Below, in pieces: positions 8,512 through 16,732 of a DNA stretch of 64,000 nucleotides. This DNA is from Cellulosilyticum sp. (GTDB taxonomy: Bacteria > Bacillota > Clostridia > Lachnospirales > Cellulosilyticaceae), in assembly GCA_017941635.1 (NCBI GenBank), contig JAGAVZ010000175.1:1-64000 (forward strand), in the 5' to 3' direction. The position numbers were made by a program, and so were the translations under genes. How positions within the stretch are numbered: position 1 is the first letter of the stretch; the number at the start of each line of letters is the position of its first letter. A model generated the notes under the pieces. That model searched no databases. It was not told the DNA's origin and saw only the letters and a list, made by a program, of their open reading frames with translations.

Positions 8512-9372
8512 TTATTTATCTTCCATATGAATAAAACCACGACCATTTCCAATAACTTGAGAAGTTTCTGTAACAGTCATAAAGGCCTTAGGGTCAACTG
8601 ATAGAACCAATTGTCTTACTTTGGCTACTTGTTTCACACTAACGGTGGTAAGTAAAATATAACGAGGCTTTTCTGTATAAGCACCAATCGCAGGAATCAT
8701 TGTTACCCCACGATGAAGCTCTTTAAGAATAACCTTTGATAGTTCATTATAATGGTTTGCATCAGTAACAATATGAATTGTACGTTTACGGTTAATCCCA
8801 TCTACTACAAAATTAACAACATTGCTACTGACAAACATAGTACTAATAGTCAGTACGGCAATATCAATATTAAAGAAATAAGCTGATAATGCAATAATAA
8901 TGGCATTAATGGTTAAAGTTGTGGTTGCCATATTAATGGAGAAGTGGTTGTTAATAATTTTGGCAATAATATCTGTACCACCTGTTGAGCCATTTGCTCT
9001 AAAGATAATCCCTGTTCCAATTCCATGCAGTACCCCTGCTACTACAAGAATAGATAGTGGACTTTCTGCTGGAATATAAATATGACTTGTGATTTCAAGC
9101 CAAGAAGAAAGACAAAGCATTCCAAATAGGCCATAGGCGAGATAACTTTTCTTTAAGAAAATAAAGCCTATAATAAAAATTGGAATATTAATCAGTAAAA
9201 CAAGTAAACTAACTTTAAAGCCAGAGATAAAGTAAATGAGCATAGAAATACCGTTTACGCCTCCACTTAAAAGGTGGTTAGGAAGCAAGATTCCATTGGT
9301 TGCAATGGCAATAAGCAATGTACCTACAATAATACTAATGATACATTTGATGTCGATAGATTTAGATCGCAT
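8512..9372 (-). CDS. YitT family membrane protein
   Basis: 286 aa with about five to six membrane segments in residues 10-190 (YitT_membrane, formerly DUF161), followed by a soluble C-terminal domain from about 200 (DUF2179; the stretch HRGVTMIPAIGAYTEKPR is characteristic). The ANGSTGGTDIIAKI loop near residue 126 is a family hallmark. The molecular function of this family is not firmly known. The ATG has an ACAGGAG ribosome site. It stands alone and ends at a shared terminator. Confidence 0.93.
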   Translation of the reverse strand: MRSKSIDIKCIISIIVGTLLIAIATNGILLPNHLLSGGVNGISMLIYFISGFKVSLLVLLINIPIFIIGFIFLKKSYLAYGLFGMLCLSSWLEITSHIYIPAESPLSILVVAGVLHGIGTGIIFRANGSTGGTDIIAKIINNHFSINMATTTLTINAIIIALSAYFFNIDIAVLTISTMFVSSNVVNFVVDGINRKRTIHIVTDANHYNELSKVILKELHRGVTMIPAIGAYTEKPRYILLTTVSVKQVAKVRQLVLSVDPKAFMTVTETSQVIGNGRGFIHMEDK

Positions 9373-9558
9373 GATGTACTCCTGTAATATAAAATTAATC
9401 TCATACTAATATAGAATAGATAAAGTGAATTATCAATAAGTTTTCCATAAATCTTACAATAATATTTATCAAAAAAGGGGAAAACTAAAAGAATAGGTAA
9501 GCAGTGAATATGAAAAATATGGTATAATGATGAAAATATATGTAGAAGGGACTAGAAT

Positions 9559-10179
9559 ATGAAGATATTAGTAGATGTACATACACATACAGTAGGTAGC
9601 GGACATGCGTATAGTACAATAACTGAAAATATGAAAGCAGCTAGTGAAAAAGGTTTAAAGATTATGGCCATGACGGACCATGCACCAGGTATTCCAGGAG
9701 CACCTCCAAGATACTACTTTGATAATTTAAAAGTGATTCCATCTGAAATGTTTGGCGTGAAACTTTTAAAAGGAGCAGAAGCTAATATCACAAGCTATGA
9801 AGGGGATATTGATTTACCAGAAGATGTACTAGAAAAACTGGATATTGTACTTGCAAGCTTCCATCCACCTTGCATTGATTTTGCAGACCAAGAAACGGTA
9901 ACAGAAGGTTTGATTAAAGTTATGGAAAATCCATATGTCAATGTCATTGGACATCCAGGAGACCAACGTTATCCATTAGATTTTGAGAAAATTGTTTTAG
10001 CATCTAAGCGAACAGGTACACTGTTAGAAGTCAATAATGCGTCCCTAAAACCAGGTAGCTTTAGAGTAGGTGTAAAAGAGAGCTTAGCCCAAATGCTTAC
10101 TTATTGTAAGGAGCATGAAGTACCAATTGTTTTAGGAACAGATGCACATTTCCATACAGAGATTGGTGAATTAAAATAA
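9559..10179 (+). CDS. PHP-domain phosphatase, YcdX type, with premature stop
   Basis: PHP-family metal-dependent hydrolase. The N-terminal VDVHTHTVGSGHAYST (His8, His10), MTDHAPGIPG near residue 40, the Glu of KGAEANI near 73, ASFHPP near 105, IGHPGDQRY near 138 and GTDAHFH near 195 are all present, so the metal site is complete. The frame stops at TAA 10177-10179 after 206 residues; YcdX relatives run to about 240. The same frame continues without further stops to 10281 with a family-like tail. An AAA-to-TAA change would explain this. The shortened protein may still fold, or the gene may be on its way to loss. Ribosome site GAAGGG. Confidence 0.8.
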   Translation: MKILVDVHTHTVGSGHAYSTITENMKAASEKGLKIMAMTDHAPGIPGAPPRYYFDNLKVIPSEMFGVKLLKGAEANITSYEGDIDLPEDVLEKLDIVLASFHPPCIDFADQETVTEGLIKVMENPYVNVIGHPGDQRYPLDFEKIVLASKRTGTLLEVNNASLKPGSFRVGVKESLAQMLTYCKEHEVPIVLGTDAHFHTEIGELK

Positions 10180-10281
10180 TCACTAGAGCTTCTTGAGTCT
10201 TTAGATTTTCCAGAGCATTTAGTACTCAATACAAATCCTGAGGCATTCCTTTGTCATATCCAGCAAAAGAGATTGAAATAG
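10180..10281 (+). pseudogene. Stranded C-terminal tail of the PHP phosphatase
   Basis: Thirty-three codons in the same frame directly after the TAA at 10177, ending at TAG 10279-10281. The text includes LELLESLDFPEHLVLNTN, the kind of ending seen in YcdX-type proteins. There is no start codon with a ribosome site here, so it is a detached part of the upstream gene. Confidence 0.7.
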
Positions 10282-10337
10282 CAAGTTTAATACTGTACAA
10301 TGATAAAGTAATGTATAAATGAAAGGGACGAAAGAGG

Positions 10338-10628
10338 ATGAGTTCGAAAATAAAAGATGAAGCAAATGATAAGCTTTTTGAAGCCATTTTGTCCTTACAA
10401 AGTGTGGACGAGTGCTATGCTTTTTTTGAAGATATTTGTACAGTCAATGAGATTAAAGCAATGGCGCAGCGCCTTGAAGTGGCGAAAATGCTACAAGCCA
10501 AAATGACCTATCAAGAAATTCAACAAAGCACCCATGCATCTACTGCAACGATTAGTCGAGTGAATCGATGTTTAAGTTATGGTAGTGATGGGTATAAATT
10601 AATATTAGAACGTGTCGGTACAAAGTAA
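10338..10628 (+). CDS. yerC: YerC/YecD family TrpR-like DNA-binding protein
   Basis: 96-aa all-helical protein of the TrpR/YerC/YecD family. The segment AMAQRLEVAKMLQAKMTYQEIQQSTHASTATISRV (residues ~40-75) contains the helix-turn-helix. In Bacillus subtilis yerC lies just upstream of pcrB-pcrA-ligA; the same order is kept here, with pcrB absent. Its target is not known. AAAGGG and AGAGG both lie close before the ATG; the first gives the better spacing. Confidence 0.9.
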   Translation: MSSKIKDEANDKLFEAILSLQSVDECYAFFEDICTVNEIKAMAQRLEVAKMLQAKMTYQEIQQSTHASTATISRVNRCLSYGSDGYKLILERVGTK

Positions 10629-10650
10629 TCGCAGAGAGATGTACCAATCC

Positions 10651-10680
10651 AAAAGGGTGCTATCATACAGCACTCTTTTT
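10651..10680 (+). terminator. Hairpin terminator between yerC and pcrA
   Basis: AAAAGGGTGCT pairs with AGCACTCTTTT around a 7-base loop and ends in five T. The pcrA ribosome site follows 10 bases later, so it may also attenuate read-through into pcrA. Confidence 0.8.
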
Positions 10681-10701
10681 AAAATTTAAAGGAGAGAAAT
10701 C

Positions 10702-13089
10702 ATGGATTTTACAAAAGGACTTAATGATAAACAAAAAGAAGCTGTTCTCCATACAGAAGGGCCTCTTTTAATATTAGCGGGTGCGGGCTCTGGTAAGACA
10801 AGAGTACTGACCCATCGTATTGCTCACTTGGTAGAAAATAAGGGAATCAAGCCTTGGTCAATCCTTGCGATTACCTTTACAAACAAAGCGGCTAAAGAAA
10901 TGAAAGAGAGAATTGGGAATCTTATTCCACCAGATGCAGTAAGTGAAATGTGGGTAAGTACCTTCCACTCCATGTGTGTACGTATTTTAAGACGTTATGC
11001 AGAACGCCTTGGATATGGTCGTTATTTTACAATCTATGATACAGCAGACCAAAAGACACTCATTAAAGATACTTTAAAAGCATTAGATATTAATGAGAAA
11101 AACTTCCCAGTTGGGACGGTAATGGGAGCCATCAGTAGTTACAAAAACAAATTAGAAACACCAGAACTTGCAAGAATGAATGCAGGGGAAGATTATAGAT
11201 TAAAGCAAATGGCCAAAATCTATGAAATGTACCAAAAGAAGTTAAAAGAAAATAATTCAATGGACTTTGATGACCTTCTTGTCAATACTTACTTATTATT
11301 CAAAGACCACATAGATGCACTAGACTATTACCAAAATAAATTCCAATATATTCTTGTAGACGAGTACCAAGATACAAATGGAGCTCAATACAAACTTGTA
11401 GAAATGCTCGCTCAAAAACATCAAAACCTTTGTGTAGTAGGGGATGATGACCAGTCTATTTATGGATGGCGTGGAGCGGATATTAGCAATATCCTTGGAT
11501 TTGAAAAAGACTTTACAAATGCTACGGTTATTAAACTTGAGCAAAACTATCGTTCAACTAAAAATATTCTTGATGCAGCCAATAGTGTTGTGGCTAACAA
11601 CAGAAGTAGAAAAGCAAAACAACTTTGGACAGAGAGTGAAGCAGGTGAAGGCATCTCTATCGTGCCAACAGTAAATGAGTATAAAGAAGCAGAAGTGGTT
11701 TCAAGCTGTATTGTAAATCTCATTGAAAAAGGCGAAAGAGATTACAAAGATTTTGCGATTTTATACCGTACCAATGCACAATCACGTGTACTGGAAGAAA
11801 AATTGATTTCAGCCTCTATTCCATACCGTTTATTAGGTGGGGTACGATTCTACGAACGTAAAGAAATCAAAGATCTTGTAAGTTACTTAAAAGTCATCTG
11901 TAATACAAAGGATGATATTGCTATCAAACGTATTATCAATGTACCAAAACGTGGAATTGGTGCAGCTAGTATTGCAAGTATCTCTGACTATGCAGACAGA
12001 AATAATATGGACTTCTTAGAAGCTGCTAAGCTTTGTAAAGAAATGGGTATCTTAGGTGCGGGGCCAAGTCAAAAGGTCCTTGGATTCACAGCTATGATTG
12101 AAGAGTTCCAAGCAATTGCTGAGGAAAATGATGTACAAGCATTACTCGAAGCCATTTTAGACCGCACAGAATTTAGAAACCATATTCGCATTACAGAAGG
12201 CGATACAGCAGAAGACCGACTTGCCAATATCGATGAGTTAGTGGCTAAAACAATGCACTATATGGAAACCACAGAAGACCCTAGTTTAGGTGAATTCTTA
12301 GAAGAAGTGGCACTTGTAGCAGATGTAGATAACTATGATGAAAATAGTAATTCAGTTGTCCTCATGACACTGCACAGTGCCAAAGGGCTTGAGTTCCCAG
12401 TTGTCTTTATGCCAGGTTTAGAAGAAGGTTTATTCCCAAGCTACATGAGTCTCACAGAAGGTGATGATAAAGTAGAAGAAGAAAGACGTCTTTGCTATGT
12501 AGGGATTACTCGTGCAAGAGAAAAACTTTTTATTTTATATTCAGACCAACGTACAATGTTTGGGCGTACACAATATAGTTCACCATCACGATTTATTAGA
12601 GAACTTCCAACAGAGCTAACAAATCTTGCAAAATTAGACCAAAGTAGAACGGAAAGACAAAGCTTTGTAGGTGGTGGCATGAATGGCTTTGGTAAGAAAA
12701 CCTTTGCTTCAAGTTCACCAACAAGTAGCTTTGGTGGTAAGAGAACTTTTGAAGGAAGTACAGCTGGGGTGGTAGAAAAGAGAGGCTTCCAAAGTAGTAT
12801 GGCGGAACCAACATCAAAAAGAACCTTTGCCACAAAAGTACCTGAAAAGCCAGGCCTTCCAAACTTTAGAAAAACAAGTTCACTTTATGGTATGGGCAAA
12901 AAGCTTGAAAACATCCCAGGTACAATTGAAACATTTGTAGCAGGAGACCAGGTAAGTCATATTAAATTTGGTAGAGGTAAAGTTGAGGCTGTAAAAAATG
13001 AAGGCAGTGACTCATTTGTAACCGTTACTTTTGAAAATGGTGAAACGAAACAACTCAGTACTAAATTTGCTAAATTAAAGAAACTATAA
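10702..13089 (+). CDS. pcrA: ATP-dependent DNA helicase PcrA
   Basis: Superfamily 1A 3'-5' helicase for repair and replication-fork processing. Motif I AGAGSGKTR is at residues 28-36, motif Ia AITFTNKAA near 58, motif II VDEYQDTNGAQ near 220, motif III VVGDDDQSIYGWRGA near 247, motif IV QNYRST, motif V TLHSAKGLEFPVVF near 557 and motif VI YVGITRAR near 600. Residues ~655-745 are a low-complexity Gly/Ser/Lys/Phe linker with repeats of the FGKKTF/GGKRTF type. The last ~50 residues (GDQVSHIKFGRGKV...) form the RNA-polymerase-binding C-terminal domain. It belongs with yerC upstream and ligA downstream. Ribosome site AAAGGAGAG. Confidence 0.97.
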   Translation: MDFTKGLNDKQKEAVLHTEGPLLILAGAGSGKTRVLTHRIAHLVENKGIKPWSILAITFTNKAAKEMKERIGNLIPPDAVSEMWVSTFHSMCVRILRRYAERLGYGRYFTIYDTADQKTLIKDTLKALDINEKNFPVGTVMGAISSYKNKLETPELARMNAGEDYRLKQMAKIYEMYQKKLKENNSMDFDDLLVNTYLLFKDHIDALDYYQNKFQYILVDEYQDTNGAQYKLVEMLAQKHQNLCVVGDDDQSIYGWRGADISNILGFEKDFTNATVIKLEQNYRSTKNILDAANSVVANNRSRKAKQLWTESEAGEGISIVPTVNEYKEAEVVSSCIVNLIEKGERDYKDFAILYRTNAQSRVLEEKLISASIPYRLLGGVRFYERKEIKDLVSYLKVICNTKDDIAIKRIINVPKRGIGAASIASISDYADRNNMDFLEAAKLCKEMGILGAGPSQKVLGFTAMIEEFQAIAEENDVQALLEAILDRTEFRNHIRITEGDTAEDRLANIDELVAKTMHYMETTEDPSLGEFLEEVALVADVDNYDENSNSVVLMTLHSAKGLEFPVVFMPGLEEGLFPSYMSLTEGDDKVEEERRLCYVGITRAREKLFILYSDQRTMFGRTQYSSPSRFIRELPTELTNLAKLDQSRTERQSFVGGGMNGFGKKTFASSSPTSSFGGKRTFEGSTAGVVEKRGFQSSMAEPTSKRTFATKVPEKPGLPNFRKTSSLYGMGKKLENIPGTIETFVAGDQVSHIKFGRGKVEAVKNEGSDSFVTVTFENGETKQLSTKFAKLKKL

Positions 13090-13136
13090 GTAATAGAGGA
13101 TTTAAATAAATAGAGGGGAAGAAAACTCCTTAATAT

Positions 13137-13173
13137 AAAAACACCTTAGATTAAAAATTTAAGGTGTTTTTTT
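13137..13173 (+). terminator. Terminator after pcrA
   Basis: AAAACACCTTA pairs with TAAGGTGTTTT and ends in a run of seven T. Confidence 0.9.
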
Positions 13174-13311
13174 GTATAAATGCAGTAAAATTTTTGAAAT
13201 TATTGTAATTATTCTTTGTTGGCATAGAAATTTGTGTCTAAAAAAATGTAAAATCATATGTGGACTATAAAATAACTTAAATAGTTTAAAGACTAGAATT
13301 AGGAGCATAAG

Positions 13312-14182
13312 ATGAAGACAATTAAAGGTAAGGTTATGTTGAGTGTTTTGATATGTTGTATTACACTCATAAATATTTTATTAAGTAGCATACTAGTGAT
13401 TAGCGGTAGACTGACTTATCAAAAGAGCATGAAAAAATTAAGTGAGGCAGCAAGCAGATATACTAGTGAGATTAGTAAGTGGTATAGTGAGCAAGTAGCT
13501 ATTATTCAAATGGTAGCAGAAGTTGCTGAGCATGGCTTAAATAATGACGAAGATAAGAAAATGTATACAACTTCAGTATTAGAAGAAAATACACAGTTTG
13601 TAGACTTATATGTAGCATATGAAGATCGTAAATTTATATCTGGTACAGATATAGAAAATCCAGATGATTATGATTGCCTTAAATGCAACTATAGAAGCAG
13701 CTAGAGCGGGAGAGGTTGGAAGAGGCTTTGCGGTAGTGGCAGGTGAAATTAGTTCATTAGCATCTAATACACAAATAACAGTAGGTAAAATACAAGATAT
13801 TATTAAGAATGTAATTTTATCTGTACAAGACCTTGCAGGGAGTGCAGAAGATATCTTGGAGTTTGTAGATCAAAAGGTAATGGATGATTATGGCTATATG
13901 GTTCAAACAGCAGAGCAATATAGTAAGGACTCTGGCGTTTATGTAAATTTAGCATCAGAGCTAGACAAGGCATCTTGCGAATTATCAGTAGCTATTGATG
14001 AAATAGTTGAGAAAATCCAAGATATTAATCAATTAAGTGGTGAGATTACAGAAGCAACAGATGAAATGGATGATTCTACACAAATGGTAAGTAGAAATTC
14101 TGATTGTGTTTTATGCCAGATGGTAGATTTAAGAGATAGTGCAAGTAAGCTTACAAGCATTGTAGAGCAATTCATAGTATAA
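13312..14182 (+). pseudogene. Decayed methyl-accepting chemotaxis protein
   Basis: Two parts of one chemoreceptor remain. 13312-13670 encodes the N-terminal signal anchor (hydrophobic residues ~9-31) and about 85 residues of an extracytoplasmic sensor domain, with a ribosome site TAGGAG. From 13673 another frame encodes [24 protein letters not shown], the conserved hairpin tip of the signalling domain, followed by about 145 residues of its C-terminal coiled coil ending at 14182. The rest of the sensor, the second membrane segment, HAMP and half of the signalling domain are missing, and the join is out of frame, so the first frame stops at TAG near 13704. The gene cannot make a working receptor. 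It sits between pcrA and ligA, which are usually adjacent. Confidence 0.88.
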
Positions 14183-14215
14183 AATACATCATTATTTTAC
14201 ATAATTGCAGATAGT

Positions 14216-14286
14216 AAAAAAGAGCTGATATCTAATAAAATAAGCCTATAACAGGGAGTATTTTACTAAGGTACAGCTCTTTTTAT
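14216..14286 (+). terminator. Large composite hairpin terminator
   Basis: Outer arms AAAAGAGCTG/CAGCTCTTTT, an inner helix of about 10 bp with one mismatch (TAATAAAATA/TATTTTACTA) and a CCT/AGG tip, followed by TTTT. It ends the chemoreceptor remnant transcript. Confidence 0.7.
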
Positions 14287-14293
14287 ATAAATG

Positions 14294-14343
14294 AAAGAGT
14301 TTAAAATAGAAGACGTTTATCGCAAGAACAGTTAAACTCTTTT
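14294..14343 (+). terminator. Second hairpin upstream of ligA
   Basis: AAAGAGTTTA at 14294-14303 pairs perfectly with TAAACTCTTT at 14333-14342 around a 29-base loop, directly after the hairpin at 14216. The T tract is short. Confidence 0.4.
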
Positions 14344-14477
14344 AAAGACTAAGATTAAAATAGGATGGTTAAAGAAACACTTTCTGATATAATAAAGTCA
14401 TAACTTATGATAAAGATGAAATACTAAAAATAGGATTAAAAATAAAGAAAGGCCAATAAACGGATTAAGGTGAACGA

Positions 14478-16442
14478 ATGAAATCAAATAAGATGGAACG
14501 CATGAAAGAACTTGTTGAGCTGCTTGGTAAGGCTGCATATGCTTATGAGCAAGAAGATCGTGAAATCATGAGTAACTTTGAATATGATGCACTATATGAC
14601 GAGCTTAAAGCACTAGAAGAAGAAACAGGGACGATTTTAGCAGGGAGTGTCACACAAAAAGTAGGTTATGAGGTTGCAAGCAGCTTACCAAAAGTCACAC
14701 ACCCAAAACGTATGCTTTCTTTAGATAAAACAAAAGAAGTCTCAAGACTGAAATCATTTTTAGTAAATCAAGAAGGACTTCTATCTTGGAAATTAGATGG
14801 TTTAACGATTGTATGTACTTATGAGGAAGGTAAACTTGTAAGTGCTGTAACAAGAGGAAATGGGCAAGTTGGTGAGGAAATAACTAATAATGCACGTACC
14901 TTTAAAAATTTACCACTAACTATTGATACCAAAGAACGTTTAGTACTTCGTGGTGAAGCGATTATTACATATGATGATTTTAATCGTATTAATGAGAGCT
15001 TAGCTGAAGGAGAGGAAAAATATAAAAACCCACGAAATCTATGTAGTGGTAGTGTTAGACAACTTAATCCAGCAATTACAGCCAAAAGAAATGTGAGATT
15101 ATATGCCTTTACATTAGTAGAAGGTGGTCCAAATTTTGAAACAAAATCTGAACAAATGGATTATTTAGCTGAAATAGGCTTTAAGGTAGTAGAGTACAAA
15201 AAAGTAACAGCAGATAACATTGAAGAAACAGTAGCTTATTTTGCAGACCAAATTGGTAAGCAAGAGTTTGCTTCAGATGGTTTAGTGCTGACCTATAACA
15301 ATAGACCGTATTCAGCATCATTGGGAGAAACAGCGAAGTTTCCTAAGGATTCTATTGCTTTTAAATGGCAGGATGAGCTAGTAGAAACTACCTTATTAGA
15401 TATTGAGTGGAATACATCTCGTACAGGGTTAATCAATCCAGTGGCAATCTTTGAACCTGTAGAAATTGAAGGTACCACAGTAGAACGTGCAAGTGTGCAT
15501 AATTTAAGTATTTTAGAAGAAATGGAATTAGGTATTGGAGACAAAATTACAGTCTATAAAGCAAATATGATTATTCCACAAATTGCAGAGAATTTTACAA
15601 GAAGTAATCGAATTGAAATCCCAGCACACTGTCCAGTTTGTGGTGCACAAACAGAAATAAAGAAAGAAAAAGAAACTAAAACACTTATTTGCCCAAATAG
15701 CAATTGTAAAGCACAGAGACTTCGTGCCTTTGTTCACTTTACGACAAGGGACGCTATGAATATTGAAGGGCTATCAGAAGCAACCATTGAAAAATTCCTT
15801 GAAAGAGATTATATTGAAGATTTTACTTCTTTATATCATTTAGACCAATATGAAGCACAGATTATTGAGATGGAAGGCTTTGGACAGAAATCTTATACTA
15901 AACTTATAAACTCTATCGAGAAGTCTAAAGATGTTTCACCGGCAAACTTTATTTATGCATTAGGTATTGCTCAAGTAGGACTTGGTACAGCCAAGTTAAT
16001 CTGTAAGCATTTTGAAAATGATTTAGAAACTATGATGAATGCAAAAATAACAGAGCTTACAGCTATTGATGGCGTAGGCCCAGTTATTGCAGAAGAGTTT
16101 GTAGCATACTTTAGCTTAGAAGCAAACCGCAAGATGGTTAAAACATTAGCTGATGAGGAATTACGTATTAAAGTAGAGCAAGCGGCACCTATTTCAAGTG
16201 ATTCAAAAGTAGCAGGAAAAACATTTGTCATTACAGGAGATGTTCATCACTTTAAAAATAGAAAAGAGTTACAAGCTAAGATTGAGGAGCTTGGTGGTAA
16301 GGTAACGGGTTCAGTAAGTAAAAATACAGATTACCTCATCAACAATGATAGTGAATCAAGCTCAAGTAAAAATAAGAAAGCCAAAGAATTAGGTATTCCT
16401 ATTTTAACAGAAGAAGCTTTCTTAGCACTTATGGAAGTATAA
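14478..16442 (+). CDS. ligA: NAD-dependent DNA ligase
   Basis: Seals nicks in DNA using NAD+. Domain order: N-terminal Ia domain (residues 5-60), adenylation domain with the nucleotidyl-accepting Lys105 in SWKLDGL, OB fold near 310-370, four-cysteine zinc finger (CPVCGAQ...CPNSNCKAQ, about 384-410), helix-hairpin-helix region with GIAQVGLGTA and IDGVGPVIAE, and a C-terminal BRCT domain from about 575 (GKTFVITGDV). The residue before Lys is Trp, not the Pro of many LigA proteins (EPKxDG), a variant also seen in clostridia. Length 654 aa is normal. Ribosome site AAGGTGA. Its partner pcrA lies upstream, separated by the chemoreceptor remnant. Confidence 0.95.
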   Translation: MKSNKMERMKELVELLGKAAYAYEQEDREIMSNFEYDALYDELKALEEETGTILAGSVTQKVGYEVASSLPKVTHPKRMLSLDKTKEVSRLKSFLVNQEGLLSWKLDGLTIVCTYEEGKLVSAVTRGNGQVGEEITNNARTFKNLPLTIDTKERLVLRGEAIITYDDFNRINESLAEGEEKYKNPRNLCSGSVRQLNPAITAKRNVRLYAFTLVEGGPNFETKSEQMDYLAEIGFKVVEYKKVTADNIEETVAYFADQIGKQEFASDGLVLTYNNRPYSASLGETAKFPKDSIAFKWQDELVETTLLDIEWNTSRTGLINPVAIFEPVEIEGTTVERASVHNLSILEEMELGIGDKITVYKANMIIPQIAENFTRSNRIEIPAHCPVCGAQTEIKKEKETKTLICPNSNCKAQRLRAFVHFTTRDAMNIEGLSEATIEKFLERDYIEDFTSLYHLDQYEAQIIEMEGFGQKSYTKLINSIEKSKDVSPANFIYALGIAQVGLGTAKLICKHFENDLETMMNAKITELTAIDGVGPVIAEEFVAYFSLEANRKMVKTLADEELRIKVEQAAPISSDSKVAGKTFVITGDVHHFKNRKELQAKIEELGGKVTGSVSKNTDYLINNDSESSSSKNKKAKELGIPILTEEAFLALMEV

Positions 16443-16451
16443 AATAAGTAT

Positions 16452-16582
16452 AAAGTACTGCTCGAAGTACTTAATAGCCTAAAGAGAACATATTTTCTTC
16501 TATTTGATTCTATAATACATTTATAGAATCAAATAGATTTCTAATAAATAGGCATATAAGTACTGGAAGAGGAGTACTTTTT
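16452..16582. repeat. Nested long inverted-repeat element
   Basis: A nearly symmetrical structure of about 130 bp. Outer arms 16452-16463 and 16569-16580 pair over 12 positions with one mismatch. Middle arms 16466-16480 and 16550-16564 pair at 12 of 15 positions. The core 16500-16514 pairs perfectly with 16522-16536 around a 7-base loop. TTTTT follows on +. It lies between ligA and proA. It may be a large terminator, a processed RNA or a MITE-like repeat. Confidence 0.6.
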
Positions 16583-16732
16583 CTTTATGTAATATATTGT
16601 TAGTGCTAAGAATACAAAGAAAACACTGTTAAATTAGGTTAATTAAGATAATAACTAATATTATAAATAATTGACAGAATAATTTGTATATACTAAACTG
16701 ATAAGAACATAAAACAATAGGAGGTACTAGAG

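Noticed and set aside
11444-11674. 76-codon frame inside pcrA on the same strand
   Set aside because: An alternative frame across motifs III and IV of PcrA; no ribosome site.
12495-12862. Minus-strand frames of 88 and 112 codons inside pcrA
   Set aside because: They mirror the low-complexity linker of PcrA and its motif VI region; no independent support.
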